DNA of 51,929 nt from a bacterium. GTDB taxonomy: Bacteria; Bacteroidota; Ignavibacteria; Kapaibacteriales; UBA2268. The notes beneath the pieces are model-generated. The model made no database searches and had not been told where the DNA came from. It worked only from the letters and a program-made list of their open reading frames with translations. Shown one piece after another: positions 7,849-16,587 of the stretch (position 1 is the stretch's first letter; every line of letters begins with the position of its first letter). A program made the translations under genes and the position numbers. Location: contig JAUIIX010000014.1 in NCBI GenBank assembly GCA_030431515.1, positions 1 to 51,929 on the forward strand. The letters run 5' to 3'.

Positions 7849-8784
7849 ATGAAAATAACCGTAATAGGTGCTGGAAATGTAGGAGCAACAGCTGCTCAAA
7901 TGTTAGCTAACAAAGAATTAGCTAACGATATAGTATTATTAGACATCAATGAAGGTGTTGCAAAAGGTAAAGCCCTTGATATGTACGAAACAATGCCAAT
8001 TTTAGGGTCTGATAGTCGTATTCACGGAACAAGTGATTATGCTGATACAGCAGGGTCTAGTATTGTAATAATCACTGCTGGTCTTGCACGTAAACCAGGC
8101 ATGACTCGTGATGATTTGTTAGTTAAAAATAACGAGATAGTTTCTACTTGTGCGAAACAAGCATTTGAAGTATCTCCTAATGCTTACTTTATTGTAGTAT
8201 CTAATCCTTTAGATGTGATGACTTATGTTACTTTAAAAGTAACTGGATTACCTCGTGAAAGAGTTTTAGGTCAAGCAGGAGTATTAGATACAGCAAGATA
8301 CAGAGCATTTATCTCAATGGAAACTGGTGTTTCAATGCGTGATATCCAATGTCAATTACTTGGCGGACATGGCGATACAATGGTTCCATTACCAAGATTT
8401 ACATCAGTTGGTGGTATTCCTGTAACTGATTTTATCGGTGCAGAAAGATTAAATGAAATAGTAGAAAGAGCAAAAGGTGGAGGAGGAGAAATCGTAAAAC
8501 TTCTTCAAACAGGTTCTGCTTATTATGCACCAGGTACAGCAGCAGTTGAAATGGCTGAAGCAATTATCAAAGACCAAAAAAGAATTTTACCTTGTACAGT
8601 TATGTTAGAAGGTGAATATGGACACAATGATGTTTGTGTTGGAGTTCCAATCGTAATTGGTAAAAATGGAATGGAAAGATTAGTTGAATTAAACTTAACT
8701 TCAGATGAGAAAGCTTTATTTGACGAATCTGCTAACCATGTAAAAGGCACAATCCAAGAAGCATTAGAATTATTTAAGAAGTAA
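7849..8784 (+). CDS. mdh: Malate dehydrogenase (LDH-like type)
   Basis: 311 residues, the usual length for the LDH-like tetrameric MDH of Chlorobi and Bacteroidota. The Rossmann motif GAGNVGAT (residues 7-14), VSNPLDVMTY, the catalytic HGDTMVPL histidine in LLGGHGDTM, and the substrate arginines in LARKPGMTRDDLL and GLPRERV are all present. It interconverts malate and oxaloacetate with NAD in the TCA cycle. GGAG lies 8 bases before the ATG. It is the last gene of the ftcD-mdh pair and is followed by a strong terminator. Confidence 0.97.
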   Translation: MKITVIGAGNVGATAAQMLANKELANDIVLLDINEGVAKGKALDMYETMPILGSDSRIHGTSDYADTAGSSIVIITAGLARKPGMTRDDLLVKNNEIVSTCAKQAFEVSPNAYFIVVSNPLDVMTYVTLKVTGLPRERVLGQAGVLDTARYRAFISMETGVSMRDIQCQLLGGHGDTMVPLPRFTSVGGIPVTDFIGAERLNEIVERAKGGGGEIVKLLQTGSAYYAPGTAAVEMAEAIIKDQKRILPCTVMLEGEYGHNDVCVGVPIVIGKNGMERLVELNLTSDEKALFDESANHVKGTIQEALELFKK

Positions 8785-8816
8785 TTATTGAATTTGTTTT
8801 TTAATATGCATTTAAA

Positions 8817-8857
8817 TAAAAGAGTTATCTATTAATTTAGATAACTCTTTTTTTTTT
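8817..8857 (+). terminator. Rho-independent terminator after mdh
   Basis: AAAGAGTTATCTA and TAGATAACTCTTT form a 13-bp perfect stem around a short loop, followed by a run of about ten T residues. Confidence 0.9.
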
Positions 8858-8923
8858 GTATTTCAGAATAGTAGTATTAATATTGAAATATAAATAAAAC
8901 AATAGTAAAAATATTAAAAATAA

Positions 8924-8953
8924 TTTGAAACAATAGTAATACTATTACGTTTA
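8924..8953 (+). promoter_or_regulatory. Promoter with palindromic operator, TetR-ABC-HlyD-TolC operon
   Basis: TTTG (8924-8927) and TACGTTTA (8946-8953) approximate the Bacteroidota -33 and -7 boxes with an 18-bp spacer. The spacer holds ATAGTA-A-TACTAT (8933-8945), a perfect palindrome about one central base. Two weaker AATAGTA half-sites precede it at 8867 and 8901. This layout suits autorepression by the TetR protein encoded directly downstream. The predicted transcription start falls within a few bases of the ATG. Confidence 0.5.
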
Positions 8954-8960
8954 TATAAAA

Positions 8961-9629
8961 ATGAAAGCAATACTTAAAAATATTAATATCGAAGTAAATA
9001 AAAATCTTTATTTAAAAGATCCAAATTCTTCGGATTTAGGCAAAGCCATTATTTATAATTCTGTTTTGTTAATTGATGAAATGGGCTTAGAACATTTTAC
9101 ATTTAGAAAATTAGCTCAATCAATAAAAACAACTGAGAGTACTATATATAGATACTTTGAAAATAAGCATAAACTACTTACTTATTTGCTATCTTGGTAT
9201 TTTAAATTTATAGAACATCTTGTAGTTATTTCAACATCAACTATTGATGATCCTATTGAAAAACTAAGCTTTTGTATAAAAATATTATCAAGGATAGAAG
9301 AAGATAATATTCAAATTCTAAATTTAGAATTATTACAAAAAATTATTATCGTTGAGTCAAACAAAATACTACACAGCAAGGAATTAAGTAAAGATTTAAG
9401 TTTAGATACATTTGAAGCATATAACCAATTATGTAATAGGGTATCAGATATTATTATAATGATAAATAAAGATTATAAATATGCAAAATCACTTGCTAAT
9501 ATATTAATTGAAGGAATTTATAATCAAAAATTCAATTGTAAATATAATAAATTATTAGCCGATTCTATGAATAAGCAGGATATTGAAGAGTTTTATTTTA
9601 ACTTAGTAATTAATAATATTAAAACATGA
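8961..9629 (+). CDS. TetR/AcrR-family transcriptional regulator
   Basis: 222 residues. The N-terminal DNA-binding domain spans about residues 25-75: GKAIIYNSVLLIDEMGLEHF, then TFRKLAQSIKTTESTIYRYF with the classic TxxxIYxYFxxKxxLL end. The C-terminal two-thirds is helical and divergent, as usual for the ligand-binding part. Its stop overlaps the ABC transporter start (ATGA, 9626-9629), so it is the first gene of a four-gene export operon and most likely its local repressor. No Shine-Dalgarno is visible before the ATG, and the next in-frame Met lies inside the HTH domain, so the message may be nearly leaderless. Confidence 0.88.
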   Translation: MKAILKNINIEVNKNLYLKDPNSSDLGKAIIYNSVLLIDEMGLEHFTFRKLAQSIKTTESTIYRYFENKHKLLTYLLSWYFKFIEHLVVISTSTIDDPIEKLSFCIKILSRIEEDNIQILNLELLQKIIIVESNKILHSKELSKDLSLDTFEAYNQLCNRVSDIIIMINKDYKYAKSLANILIEGIYNQKFNCKYNKLLADSMNKQDIEEFYFNLVINNIKT

Positions 9630-11329
9630 AAGAACAAACAAATTCATTTTCAAAACTTATCAGTCTTTTATCTAATGAAAAGAAAGAAATAATCTTTATT
9701 TATTTATATGGATTTTTAGGTGGATTAGTAGGTTTAACACTACCATTAGGTATCCAAGCTATTATAAATCTAATCGGAGGAAATCAAATTTCAACTTCTT
9801 GGATTATTTTAGTAGTAATAGTTGTATTAGGAATTATTTTACAAAGTATTATGCAAGTTATGCAATTATACTTAACTGAAAATTTCCAACAAAAAATATT
9901 TGTTAGGTCAGCATTTGAGTTTGCAACTCGAATTCCAAAAATGGACTTCAAATATCTGAATGATAGATATCCACCAGAATTAATTAATAGATTCTTTGAT
10001 ACTTTGACTGTTCAAAAAGGTATTCCAAAAATACTTATAGATTTTTCAACTTCAATATTTCAAATAATATTTGGTGTAATTCTACTATCTGTTTACCATC
10101 CATTTTTTATTCTTTTTGGTATGATTCTTTTAATTATTATTTTTATAATATTTAGGTTTAGCTTTCCCTTAGGTATGAAGACAAGTATTGAAGAATCAAA
10201 GTATAAGTATAAAATAGCTTATTGGTTAGAAGAACTCGCTAGAACAATTCAAACGTTTAAATTAGCTGGCAAAAATGATTTCCCTGAAAAGAAAACGGAT
10301 AGTTTACTTATTAAATACTTAAAAGCTAGAAAATCACATTTTAGAATATTGCTATTTCAGTATTTTAACTTAGTTGTTTTTAAAGTAGTAATTGCAACAG
10401 GACTATTGTTAATTGGTGGTTTTTTAGTATTTCAACAACAAATGAATATTGGTCAATTCGTTGCTGCAGAAATTATTATTTTATTAATAATAAATTCTAC
10501 TGAAAAATTAATTTTAGGTGTTGAAACTTTTTATGATGTATTAACTGGTTTGGAGAAAATAACTGAAGTTGTAGATATTGAATTAGAAAATGATAGAGGG
10601 CTTAGTATAGGAAAAGACATAAATTCAGTTTCTGTAAAATTAGATAGAATTGATTTTTTCAATTATTCTAAAACTAATAAGATATTAGATAATATAAATT
10701 TAGACATCAAAGCAGGAGAAAAAATTATACTAACAGGAAGCAAGCTAAGTGGTAAATCTGCTCTATTACAACTAATTTCAACATTATATACAGATTTCAA
10801 TGGAAATATTTCATTTAATAATATTCCTTTAAATAATCTTAATAAACCTGATTTAAGAAGTAGGATTGGTGATAATATATTTAAAGAAGATATTTTTAAT
10901 GCTTCATTGCTTGAAAATTTAACTTTTGGTAGAAAAATAGATATAAAAACTATAAATGATGCTATTGAAATTGTTGGTTTAAATCATTTTATCTCAGACT
11001 TACCAGATGGCTTATATACTGAATTAGTTAGTGGTGGATTTGGATTAAAAAGGCAAGAAAACATAAAGATAAAAATAGCACGATGTATAATAATTAATCC
11101 CGCATTAATTTTAATTGAAGACACTATTAACCTTTTAGATGTCGAGGACAGAAATAGAATTATCAATTATATATTAAGTTTAGAATCAACCTCAATTATT
11201 ATCAGTTCTAAATTAAATATTATTTCAAAATTTAAAAGAGTTGTTGCCCTTGAAAATGGTAAAAAAGTTTATGATGATACAGTTGATAAATTCTCAACTT
11301 TTGCTAAAGATAAGGAGTATTTAAGATAA
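9626..11329 (+). CDS. ABC exporter (fused TMD-NBD) with degenerate ATPase motifs
   Basis: 567 residues. An ABC transmembrane domain (about 1-320, with helices from about 22 onward) is followed by a nucleotide-binding domain (about 335-550). Walker A is intact (GSKLSGKSAL, K377). Other motifs have drifted. The Q-loop glutamine aligns with K420 (NIFKEDIF). The signature is VSGGFGLKRQ. Walker B reads LILIED where LILDE is usual, so the acidic pair is inverted (E498, D499). The H-loop His is Ser (S528 in IIISSKL). It has no peptidase domain. With HlyD and TolC proteins next door, it belongs to a type I-like export system. The substrate is unknown and no cargo gene lies in the operon. Confidence 0.88.
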   Translation: MKEQTNSFSKLISLLSNEKKEIIFIYLYGFLGGLVGLTLPLGIQAIINLIGGNQISTSWIILVVIVVLGIILQSIMQVMQLYLTENFQQKIFVRSAFEFATRIPKMDFKYLNDRYPPELINRFFDTLTVQKGIPKILIDFSTSIFQIIFGVILLSVYHPFFILFGMILLIIIFIIFRFSFPLGMKTSIEESKYKYKIAYWLEELARTIQTFKLAGKNDFPEKKTDSLLIKYLKARKSHFRILLFQYFNLVVFKVVIATGLLLIGGFLVFQQQMNIGQFVAAEIIILLIINSTEKLILGVETFYDVLTGLEKITEVVDIELENDRGLSIGKDINSVSVKLDRIDFFNYSKTNKILDNINLDIKAGEKIILTGSKLSGKSALLQLISTLYTDFNGNISFNNIPLNNLNKPDLRSRIGDNIFKEDIFNASLLENLTFGRKIDIKTINDAIEIVGLNHFISDLPDGLYTELVSGGFGLKRQENIKIKIARCIIINPALILIEDTINLLDVEDRNRIINYILSLESTSIIISSKLNIISKFKRVVALENGKKVYDDTVDKFSTFAKDKEYLR

Positions 11330-12688
11330 ATGTTAAATTTAAGCAAGGATAATAAAGTATTTATTAATGAGAAAATTTACAAATCATTTTCTATTGTACA
11401 TTTGCCAAATATTTTGAAAGTATTTAGTTATATCATTTTAATGATATTTTTAATAAATTTAATGTTTTTATTTTTACCATGGACTCAAAATATTAGAGCA
11501 AATGGAACTTTGACAACATTTGAACCAGATAAAAGACCACAAACAATTAATTCTATTATAGGTGGTAAAATTGAAAAATGGTTTGTTTTAGAAGGCGATT
11601 ATGTGGAAAAAGGTGATACAATATTATTTATTTCTGAGATTAAAGATGACTATTTTAATCCCGATTTAATATCAAATATGCAAAAGCAGATTAATGCAAA
11701 AAAACAATCTTTACTTTCATATTCGGAAAAATTAAATCAATTACAAAATCAGTATGATGCTTTAAATAAAAATTTAATATTAAAGTTAGAGCAAAGTTTA
11801 AATAAAATTAAACAAATGAAGTTAAAAGTTAATTCTGATAGTATTGATTATGAAGTTGCAAAAGTTAATTATAATGTTGCAGAAGAAAGATTAAAAAGAA
11901 TGGAACTGTTGTATGAAAAAGGTTTGAAATCCCAAACAGATTTTGAATCTCGAAAAATTAGTTTACAACAAGCACAATCAAAAATAATAAATGCTGAAAA
12001 TGATTTGTTATCAACTCGAAATGAATTAATTAACACTCAGATTGAATATAATTCGATTAAAAATGATTTTACAGATAAATTATCTAAAGTTCAATCAGAT
12101 ATATTTTCTACTCAATCTGCACAATTTGAAGTAGATGCAGAAGTAAGTAAAATGAAGAATAGTTTATCTAACTATTCAATTCGTTCAGAATATTATTATA
12201 TTACTTCGCCTCAAAGTGGTTATATTACTAAAGCATTACAAGCTGGAATTGGTGATATAATTAAAGAAGGTGAACAAATTGTAAGTATTATGCCAGATGA
12301 CTATAACTTATTAGTAGAACTATATATTGATCCAATTAATTTACCATTAATTCAGAAAGGACAACATGTTAGATTAATATTCGACGGTTGGCCATCAATT
12401 GTTTTTTCAGGTTGGCCTAATTCATCTGTTGGTACTTTTGGAGGAGAAGTTTATGCTTATGATAATTTCATAAGCGAAAATGGAAAGTATAGGGTTTTAA
12501 TTAAACAAGATACTAAAGAGATAAAATGGCCTAAACAATTAAGAGTTGGAAGTGGTGCTGTTGGTATGATGTTACTTAAAGAGGTTCCTATTTGGTATGA
12601 ATTATGGCGACAAATTAACGGATTTCCACCTGATTTTTATAGTGAAAATATCGTAAAGGAAAAATCTAAAAAAGACAATTTAAAATGA
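11330..12688 (+). CDS. HlyD-family membrane fusion protein (periplasmic adaptor)
   Basis: 452 residues. One N-terminal transmembrane helix (about 28-50) is followed by a lipoyl/barrel-sandwich half (GGKIEKWFVLEGDYVEKGDT), a long coiled-coil hairpin (about 105-275, with LLYEKGLKSQTDFESRK), the second lipoyl half (ITSPQSGYITKALQAGIGD) and a beta-barrel domain. Such adaptors link an inner-membrane ABC exporter to TolC. The ATG starts one base after the ABC stop, with AAGGAG 12 bases upstream. The 3' end overlaps the TolC gene by 4 bases. Confidence 0.9.
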   Translation: MLNLSKDNKVFINEKIYKSFSIVHLPNILKVFSYIILMIFLINLMFLFLPWTQNIRANGTLTTFEPDKRPQTINSIIGGKIEKWFVLEGDYVEKGDTILFISEIKDDYFNPDLISNMQKQINAKKQSLLSYSEKLNQLQNQYDALNKNLILKLEQSLNKIKQMKLKVNSDSIDYEVAKVNYNVAEERLKRMELLYEKGLKSQTDFESRKISLQQAQSKIINAENDLLSTRNELINTQIEYNSIKNDFTDKLSKVQSDIFSTQSAQFEVDAEVSKMKNSLSNYSIRSEYYYITSPQSGYITKALQAGIGDIIKEGEQIVSIMPDDYNLLVELYIDPINLPLIQKGQHVRLIFDGWPSIVFSGWPNSSVGTFGGEVYAYDNFISENGKYRVLIKQDTKEIKWPKQLRVGSGAVGMMLLKEVPIWYELWRQINGFPPDFYSENIVKEKSKKDNLK

Positions 12689-14073
12689 AATTAATAATAA
12701 CAATATTTTTAATAGTAATTTATAATTCATACTCACAAAATGATGTTTTTGATGAGAAAGATTTTATTGATGTACTTTTAGATTTTCATCCAGAAGTTCA
12801 GATTTATAATTTGATCTTAGACCAAGCAGATGCAAATGTTCTAAAAAATAAAGGTGCTTTTGACCCTTATTTATATACAAATTTTAATGATAAATTTTAT
12901 AGCAATACGGAATATTACTCAGTATTAAATGCAGGTATAAATATTCCTGTATGGTATGGATTTGATATTAATACAAATTTTGAATCAAATCAAGGTGCTT
13001 ATTTAAACCCTAATCAAATTGTACCTGATAATGGATTATTTTCCTTTGGTGTTGATGTTCCTTTAATTCAAGGATTATTTTTTGATTCAAGAAGAGCTAA
13101 TTTAAACAAAGCTAAAAATTATTCTGAAATATTACGAGCAGATCAATTAATACAATTAAATAGTTTTATTTATAAAGCACTTAATGACTTTTGGAATTGG
13201 ATTGAAAATTATAATAATTTATTAATTTCTGAAGATGCTTTCAAGTTGACTAAAGAAAGATTTGAAAATGTTAAACAAGCTTTTACTTTAGGGGATATTC
13301 CAGCAATCGACACATTGGAATCTTATATACAACTCAATGATAGAATATTATTGCTTCAAAAATCCAAGTTAAAAGAGCAGAAATCAAGATTCGAACTTTT
13401 TAATTTTATTTGGTCAGATAGATATAATCCTAATAGAAACAATGAAATTAAATCTATAGATATTACTTCAAATACATTAAGGTTTAATAATCAAATAGAT
13501 ACAGCGAATATTGATTTTAACTCTATACCTGATATTAAATTAATGCAAAATATTCAAAATGAAAATCAAATAGATAGAAAATTAAAAATAGAAAAAATTA
13601 AACCTAAACTTAATGTAAAATATAATTTTATTAGTGAAAATTTAGGGAATAATACTTATTCAAATTTTAATCTAAATGACTACAAATGGGGTTTAAAATT
13701 TGAGATGCCTTTATTGTTTAGAGAGGGTAGAGGAGATCTTGAATTAGCTGATATTAAAATAGAGCAGACCTCACTTAAACTTTCACAAAAAATATATGAG
13801 ATTGAAAATAAATTAAAATCAAATTACGTTGAATTTAGTTTGTTAAAAGAGCAAGTTGATGTTATTGAAAGACTAACAAAAGATTATGAAATTCTTCTTG
13901 AAGCAGAAAAAACAAAGTTCTTCAATGGTGAAAGCTCTATTTTCTTAATTAATTCAAGAGAATTAAAACTTATCGATTATAAGTTGAAATTAATTGAAAT
14001 TAAGAAAAACACAATGTTGTCATATTATAAATTTTTAATGACTAAAGGTCAATTAATTGAATATTTTAGATAA
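12685..14073 (+). CDS. TolC-family outer membrane efflux protein
   Basis: 462 residues with a signal peptide (about 1-17, ending YNSYSQ). It shows the duplicated long helical hairpins and strands of TolC: LEIDFHPEV-like start (VLLDFHPEVQIYNL), INIPVWYG and FGVDVPLIQGLFFDSRRANL in the first half, and FEMPLLFREGRGDLELADI in the second. It is the outer-membrane exit duct of the TetR/ABC/HlyD operon (ATGA overlap with the HlyD gene). Its stop codon abuts the stop of the convergent pgeF with no bases between. Confidence 0.9.
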   Translation: MKLIITIFLIVIYNSYSQNDVFDEKDFIDVLLDFHPEVQIYNLILDQADANVLKNKGAFDPYLYTNFNDKFYSNTEYYSVLNAGINIPVWYGFDINTNFESNQGAYLNPNQIVPDNGLFSFGVDVPLIQGLFFDSRRANLNKAKNYSEILRADQLIQLNSFIYKALNDFWNWIENYNNLLISEDAFKLTKERFENVKQAFTLGDIPAIDTLESYIQLNDRILLLQKSKLKEQKSRFELFNFIWSDRYNPNRNNEIKSIDITSNTLRFNNQIDTANIDFNSIPDIKLMQNIQNENQIDRKLKIEKIKPKLNVKYNFISENLGNNTYSNFNLNDYKWGLKFEMPLLFREGRGDLELADIKIEQTSLKLSQKIYEIENKLKSNYVEFSLLKEQVDVIERLTKDYEILLEAEKTKFFNGESSIFLINSRELKLIDYKLKLIEIKKNTMLSYYKFLMTKGQLIEYFR

Positions 14074-14790
14074 TCAAGCCATCATTATATATGCAGACAT
14101 TCTCCCAGCTTTTTCTTTATCTCGTCTGAAAGAATGTAATTCTAAGTTAGTTATAGTATCAAGCTCTGAAATCTCAATTTGATTAGTATTTAATCCACAT
14201 TCTTTAAGTTGATTTAATACAGCAGATTTATTATCAAAATAATATTTGTCACCAATAAGCTTAGTATGTTCTGGAAAAATATTAATAAATTCTTTTCCAA
14301 CTTCATAATTTTCACATTCTGCAGAAGGTGAAATATAAACTAATAAATCTTCAATTTTACTTTTGAATTTATCCTGCATAATGTCAATACATTTTCTAAC
14401 AATATTTTTTTCAGTTCCTCTCCAACCACTATGAATACCAGCGATTACATAATTCTTAGTATCATAAATCAAAACTGCAATACAATCTGCAATTGAAATA
14501 TTCAAACAAAAAGATTTATGATTAGTAATCATAGCATCAGAGTCAGAATAATCATCAGAATCTTCAATAACTTTAACATTATCTGAATGAATTTGATGTT
14601 GACGAATAATTTGACTTGCTTCAATATTTAATTCTTTTGCAAGATGTATTCTGCAATTAGTGATATAATCATCATCTATAAATGTAGTTTTTGAAAAAGA
14701 AAATCCATGTTTTGGAAAAAAATCTATGTTTTTAGTAACTACACCTGATTTAATATTTTTAGGAAAAATAGTAGGTTTAATTATTTTCAT
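14074..14790 (-). CDS. pgeF: Peptidoglycan editing factor / purine nucleoside phosphorylase (laccase-domain, YfiH family)
   Basis: 238 residues, typical of the family. The metal/active-site residues are visible: QIHSDNV histidine, SIADCIAVLI cysteine and the signature GIHSGWRGTEKNIV histidine, with the usual GRMSAY end. Members were first called polyphenol oxidases. They act as purine nucleoside phosphorylases / adenosine deaminases, and in E. coli YfiH has a peptidoglycan quality-control role. The ATG lies 14 bases inside the 3' end of the upstream PD40-OmpA gene, so translation is probably coupled. It has no Shine-Dalgarno. Confidence 0.9.
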   Translation of the reverse strand: MKIIKPTIFPKNIKSGVVTKNIDFFPKHGFSFSKTTFIDDDYITNCRIHLAKELNIEASQIIRQHQIHSDNVKVIEDSDDYSDSDAMITNHKSFCLNISIADCIAVLIYDTKNYVIAGIHSGWRGTEKNIVRKCIDIMQDKFKSKIEDLLVYISPSAECENYEVGKEFINIFPEHTKLIGDKYYFDNKSAVLNQLKECGLNTNQIEISELDTITNLELHSFRRDKEKAGRMSAYIMMA

Positions 14791-16504
14791 TTTCTAAGGT
14801 TTCAATTTTAATTAATACACGACGAGATAAATCTAAATTTTGTGTATTTTTTATATTTTCACCTTCACCTTTTACTAACCAAACAAATCTATCTTCAAAT
14901 TGAGAAAACAAAGGATTTTTTCTAAGTCTTGTTTTTATTTCATTTGCAGTATGATATGCCCTTAATTTTGAAAGTTGCATATTATTAAAACTTTCACCAT
15001 TTTGAATTTGTAAATCTACAGAATTATCTATTATTGAAGGACCAAAATACTTCATACCATTACTAATAACTCTAAAATCAGCATAACCAATTACTGTAAC
15101 TTTAATATATTCATCTTGGTAATTACAGGAAGAAGAGTATGTAGTTAGTTTATCATTCAGAAAAGTAGTTAAATCTGAAAATGCTTTATCAATTTCAAGT
15201 GCATATTTTTCATATTTTTCACCTGGTTCTTCTACATAATTTGTGCTATCAGAAGAAAACCGATTCATTTTGAATTTAAGTTTTAGATTATTAAGTTGTT
15301 CTGTTGTATTTGGATAGTAATAACCAGTTACAAAGAAAGGAATATTATAACTTTCTAAACTATAGGTAGTTTGAATTTCAGGGACAATAATGTCAAAATT
15401 ATATTCTAAATTTTTGATTTCAGAACATGGAATATCTAACTCTCTTTTAAAGTTAAAGTTTGGATTACAATCACTTGAAAATTCAATAAGATATCTCTCA
15501 TCTTGCATCAAATCATATTCTAAATAATCAGTATTTACAAGTTCATCAATTATTTCTTCATTGTTTTCATTTAATACCAAAATTCTACCATTAATAATAG
15601 TATTATTATCATTAATTAAATTGAAAGATACCTTAGCATTTTGACATCTATACTCATTATATATATCAAAATTCCCATTCAGATCAGATGCAAAATAAAC
15701 AGTCCCATTATTAGATATAGAATATGACTTTTCATTATAAGCACTATTTATTGTTTTAGGTAATTTATCAACTCTAAGAGTTCTACCATTAATATAATCA
15801 TATTCAGATTTATAAATATCAAACTGTTTTTTCTTAGAATTTTTATTGCTTGAAAAGAAAACTTCATCGTTATTTCCAAAATTTGGGTAAAGTTCTTCAT
15901 CTTTAGAATTTACTTTTGCTCCTAAATTTACAGCTTTTTGCCAAATTCCTTTACTATTCTTTTCACTAATATAAATATCATTCCCACCAAAAGAATCTCC
16001 TCTATTTGATACAAATATTAACTTACTACCATCTTTTGATAATCTTGGTTGAATTTCATCATAAACAGTGTTTAATTCAACATCAACTGGTATAGGAGGA
16101 GCAAAAAAGCTATCAACTGCAAAAGTATAATATAAATCATAATCACAATCTATGCATTGCTTTGCTGAAAAATAATATTCTTCTAATCCAGTACTTCTAT
16201 TTTTATAAACAAAAGGAGTGCAGCAAGGAATTAAATTGCCATAAAAATTATCAAGAATTTCTATTTTCGAACATTGACCATTTATCATTTTAGTTCGTAA
16301 AATTTGCATATTCTTCCTGCCATCAACATCATATTTTGCAGTTATATATAGATAATCATCAACTATTATAGGGTCAGTTTCATCAAATTGTGAATTGATA
16401 TCCAAATCAGAAATATATGGTTCAAACTCACCAGTAAATCTTGCTTTATTAGTGCAAGAATATGCTAAGTAAGTAATGATAATTAATATGATAAATTTAA
16501 ACAT
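14777..16504 (-). CDS. PD40 (WD40-like) / OmpA-domain lipoprotein
   Basis: 575 residues with a lipobox (LAYSC). A PD40-type beta-propeller fills about residues 40-290 (PRLSKDGSKLIFVSNRGDSF-GGNDIYIS, EELYPNFGNNDEVFFSSN, SYSISNNGTVYFASDLNGNF-DIY). A Cys-containing middle domain follows, and an OmpA-like C-terminus (about 430-570: YIKVTVIGYADFR, LSKLRAYHTANEIKTRL, NLDLSRRVLIKIE) would hold peptidoglycan. The arrangement recalls PorE, a peptidoglycan-linked T9SS accessory protein, and T9SS cargo exists in this window. That match is an inference, since PorE also has TPRs that are not seen here. It heads a two-gene operon with pgeF. Confidence 0.82.
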   Translation of the reverse strand: MFKFIILIIITYLAYSCTNKARFTGEFEPYISDLDINSQFDETDPIIVDDYLYITAKYDVDGRKNMQILRTKMINGQCSKIEILDNFYGNLIPCCTPFVYKNRSTGLEEYYFSAKQCIDCDYDLYYTFAVDSFFAPPIPVDVELNTVYDEIQPRLSKDGSKLIFVSNRGDSFGGNDIYISEKNSKGIWQKAVNLGAKVNSKDEELYPNFGNNDEVFFSSNKNSKKKQFDIYKSEYDYINGRTLRVDKLPKTINSAYNEKSYSISNNGTVYFASDLNGNFDIYNEYRCQNAKVSFNLINDNNTIINGRILVLNENNEEIIDELVNTDYLEYDLMQDERYLIEFSSDCNPNFNFKRELDIPCSEIKNLEYNFDIIVPEIQTTYSLESYNIPFFVTGYYYPNTTEQLNNLKLKFKMNRFSSDSTNYVEEPGEKYEKYALEIDKAFSDLTTFLNDKLTTYSSSCNYQDEYIKVTVIGYADFRVISNGMKYFGPSIIDNSVDLQIQNGESFNNMQLSKLRAYHTANEIKTRLRKNPLFSQFEDRFVWLVKGEGENIKNTQNLDLSRRVLIKIETLENENN

Positions 16505-16536
16505 TTGTGTATTTTAAGATTTAATTTCTAATTTTG
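16504..16536 (+). promoter_or_regulatory. Promoter of alr
   Basis: TTTG (16504-16507), a 21-bp spacer and TAATTTTG (16529-16536) match the Bacteroidota TTTG/TAnnTTTG promoter. The expected start lies about 30 bases before the alr ATG. It begins at the 5' end of the divergent lipoprotein gene. Confidence 0.55.
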
Positions 16537-16557
16537 TTATAGTTATCGACCGATTTT

Positions 16558-16587
16558 CAAAAATATTTAATTTATGCGTAACACAAA
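16558..16587 (-). promoter_or_regulatory. Candidate promoter of the PD40-OmpA / pgeF operon
   Basis: Read on the minus strand, TATTTTTG (16558-16565) is preceded at 18 bp by TTTG (16584-16587). It overlaps the 5' end of alr, so the two divergent promoters would be interleaved. Spacing is slightly short. Confidence 0.35.
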
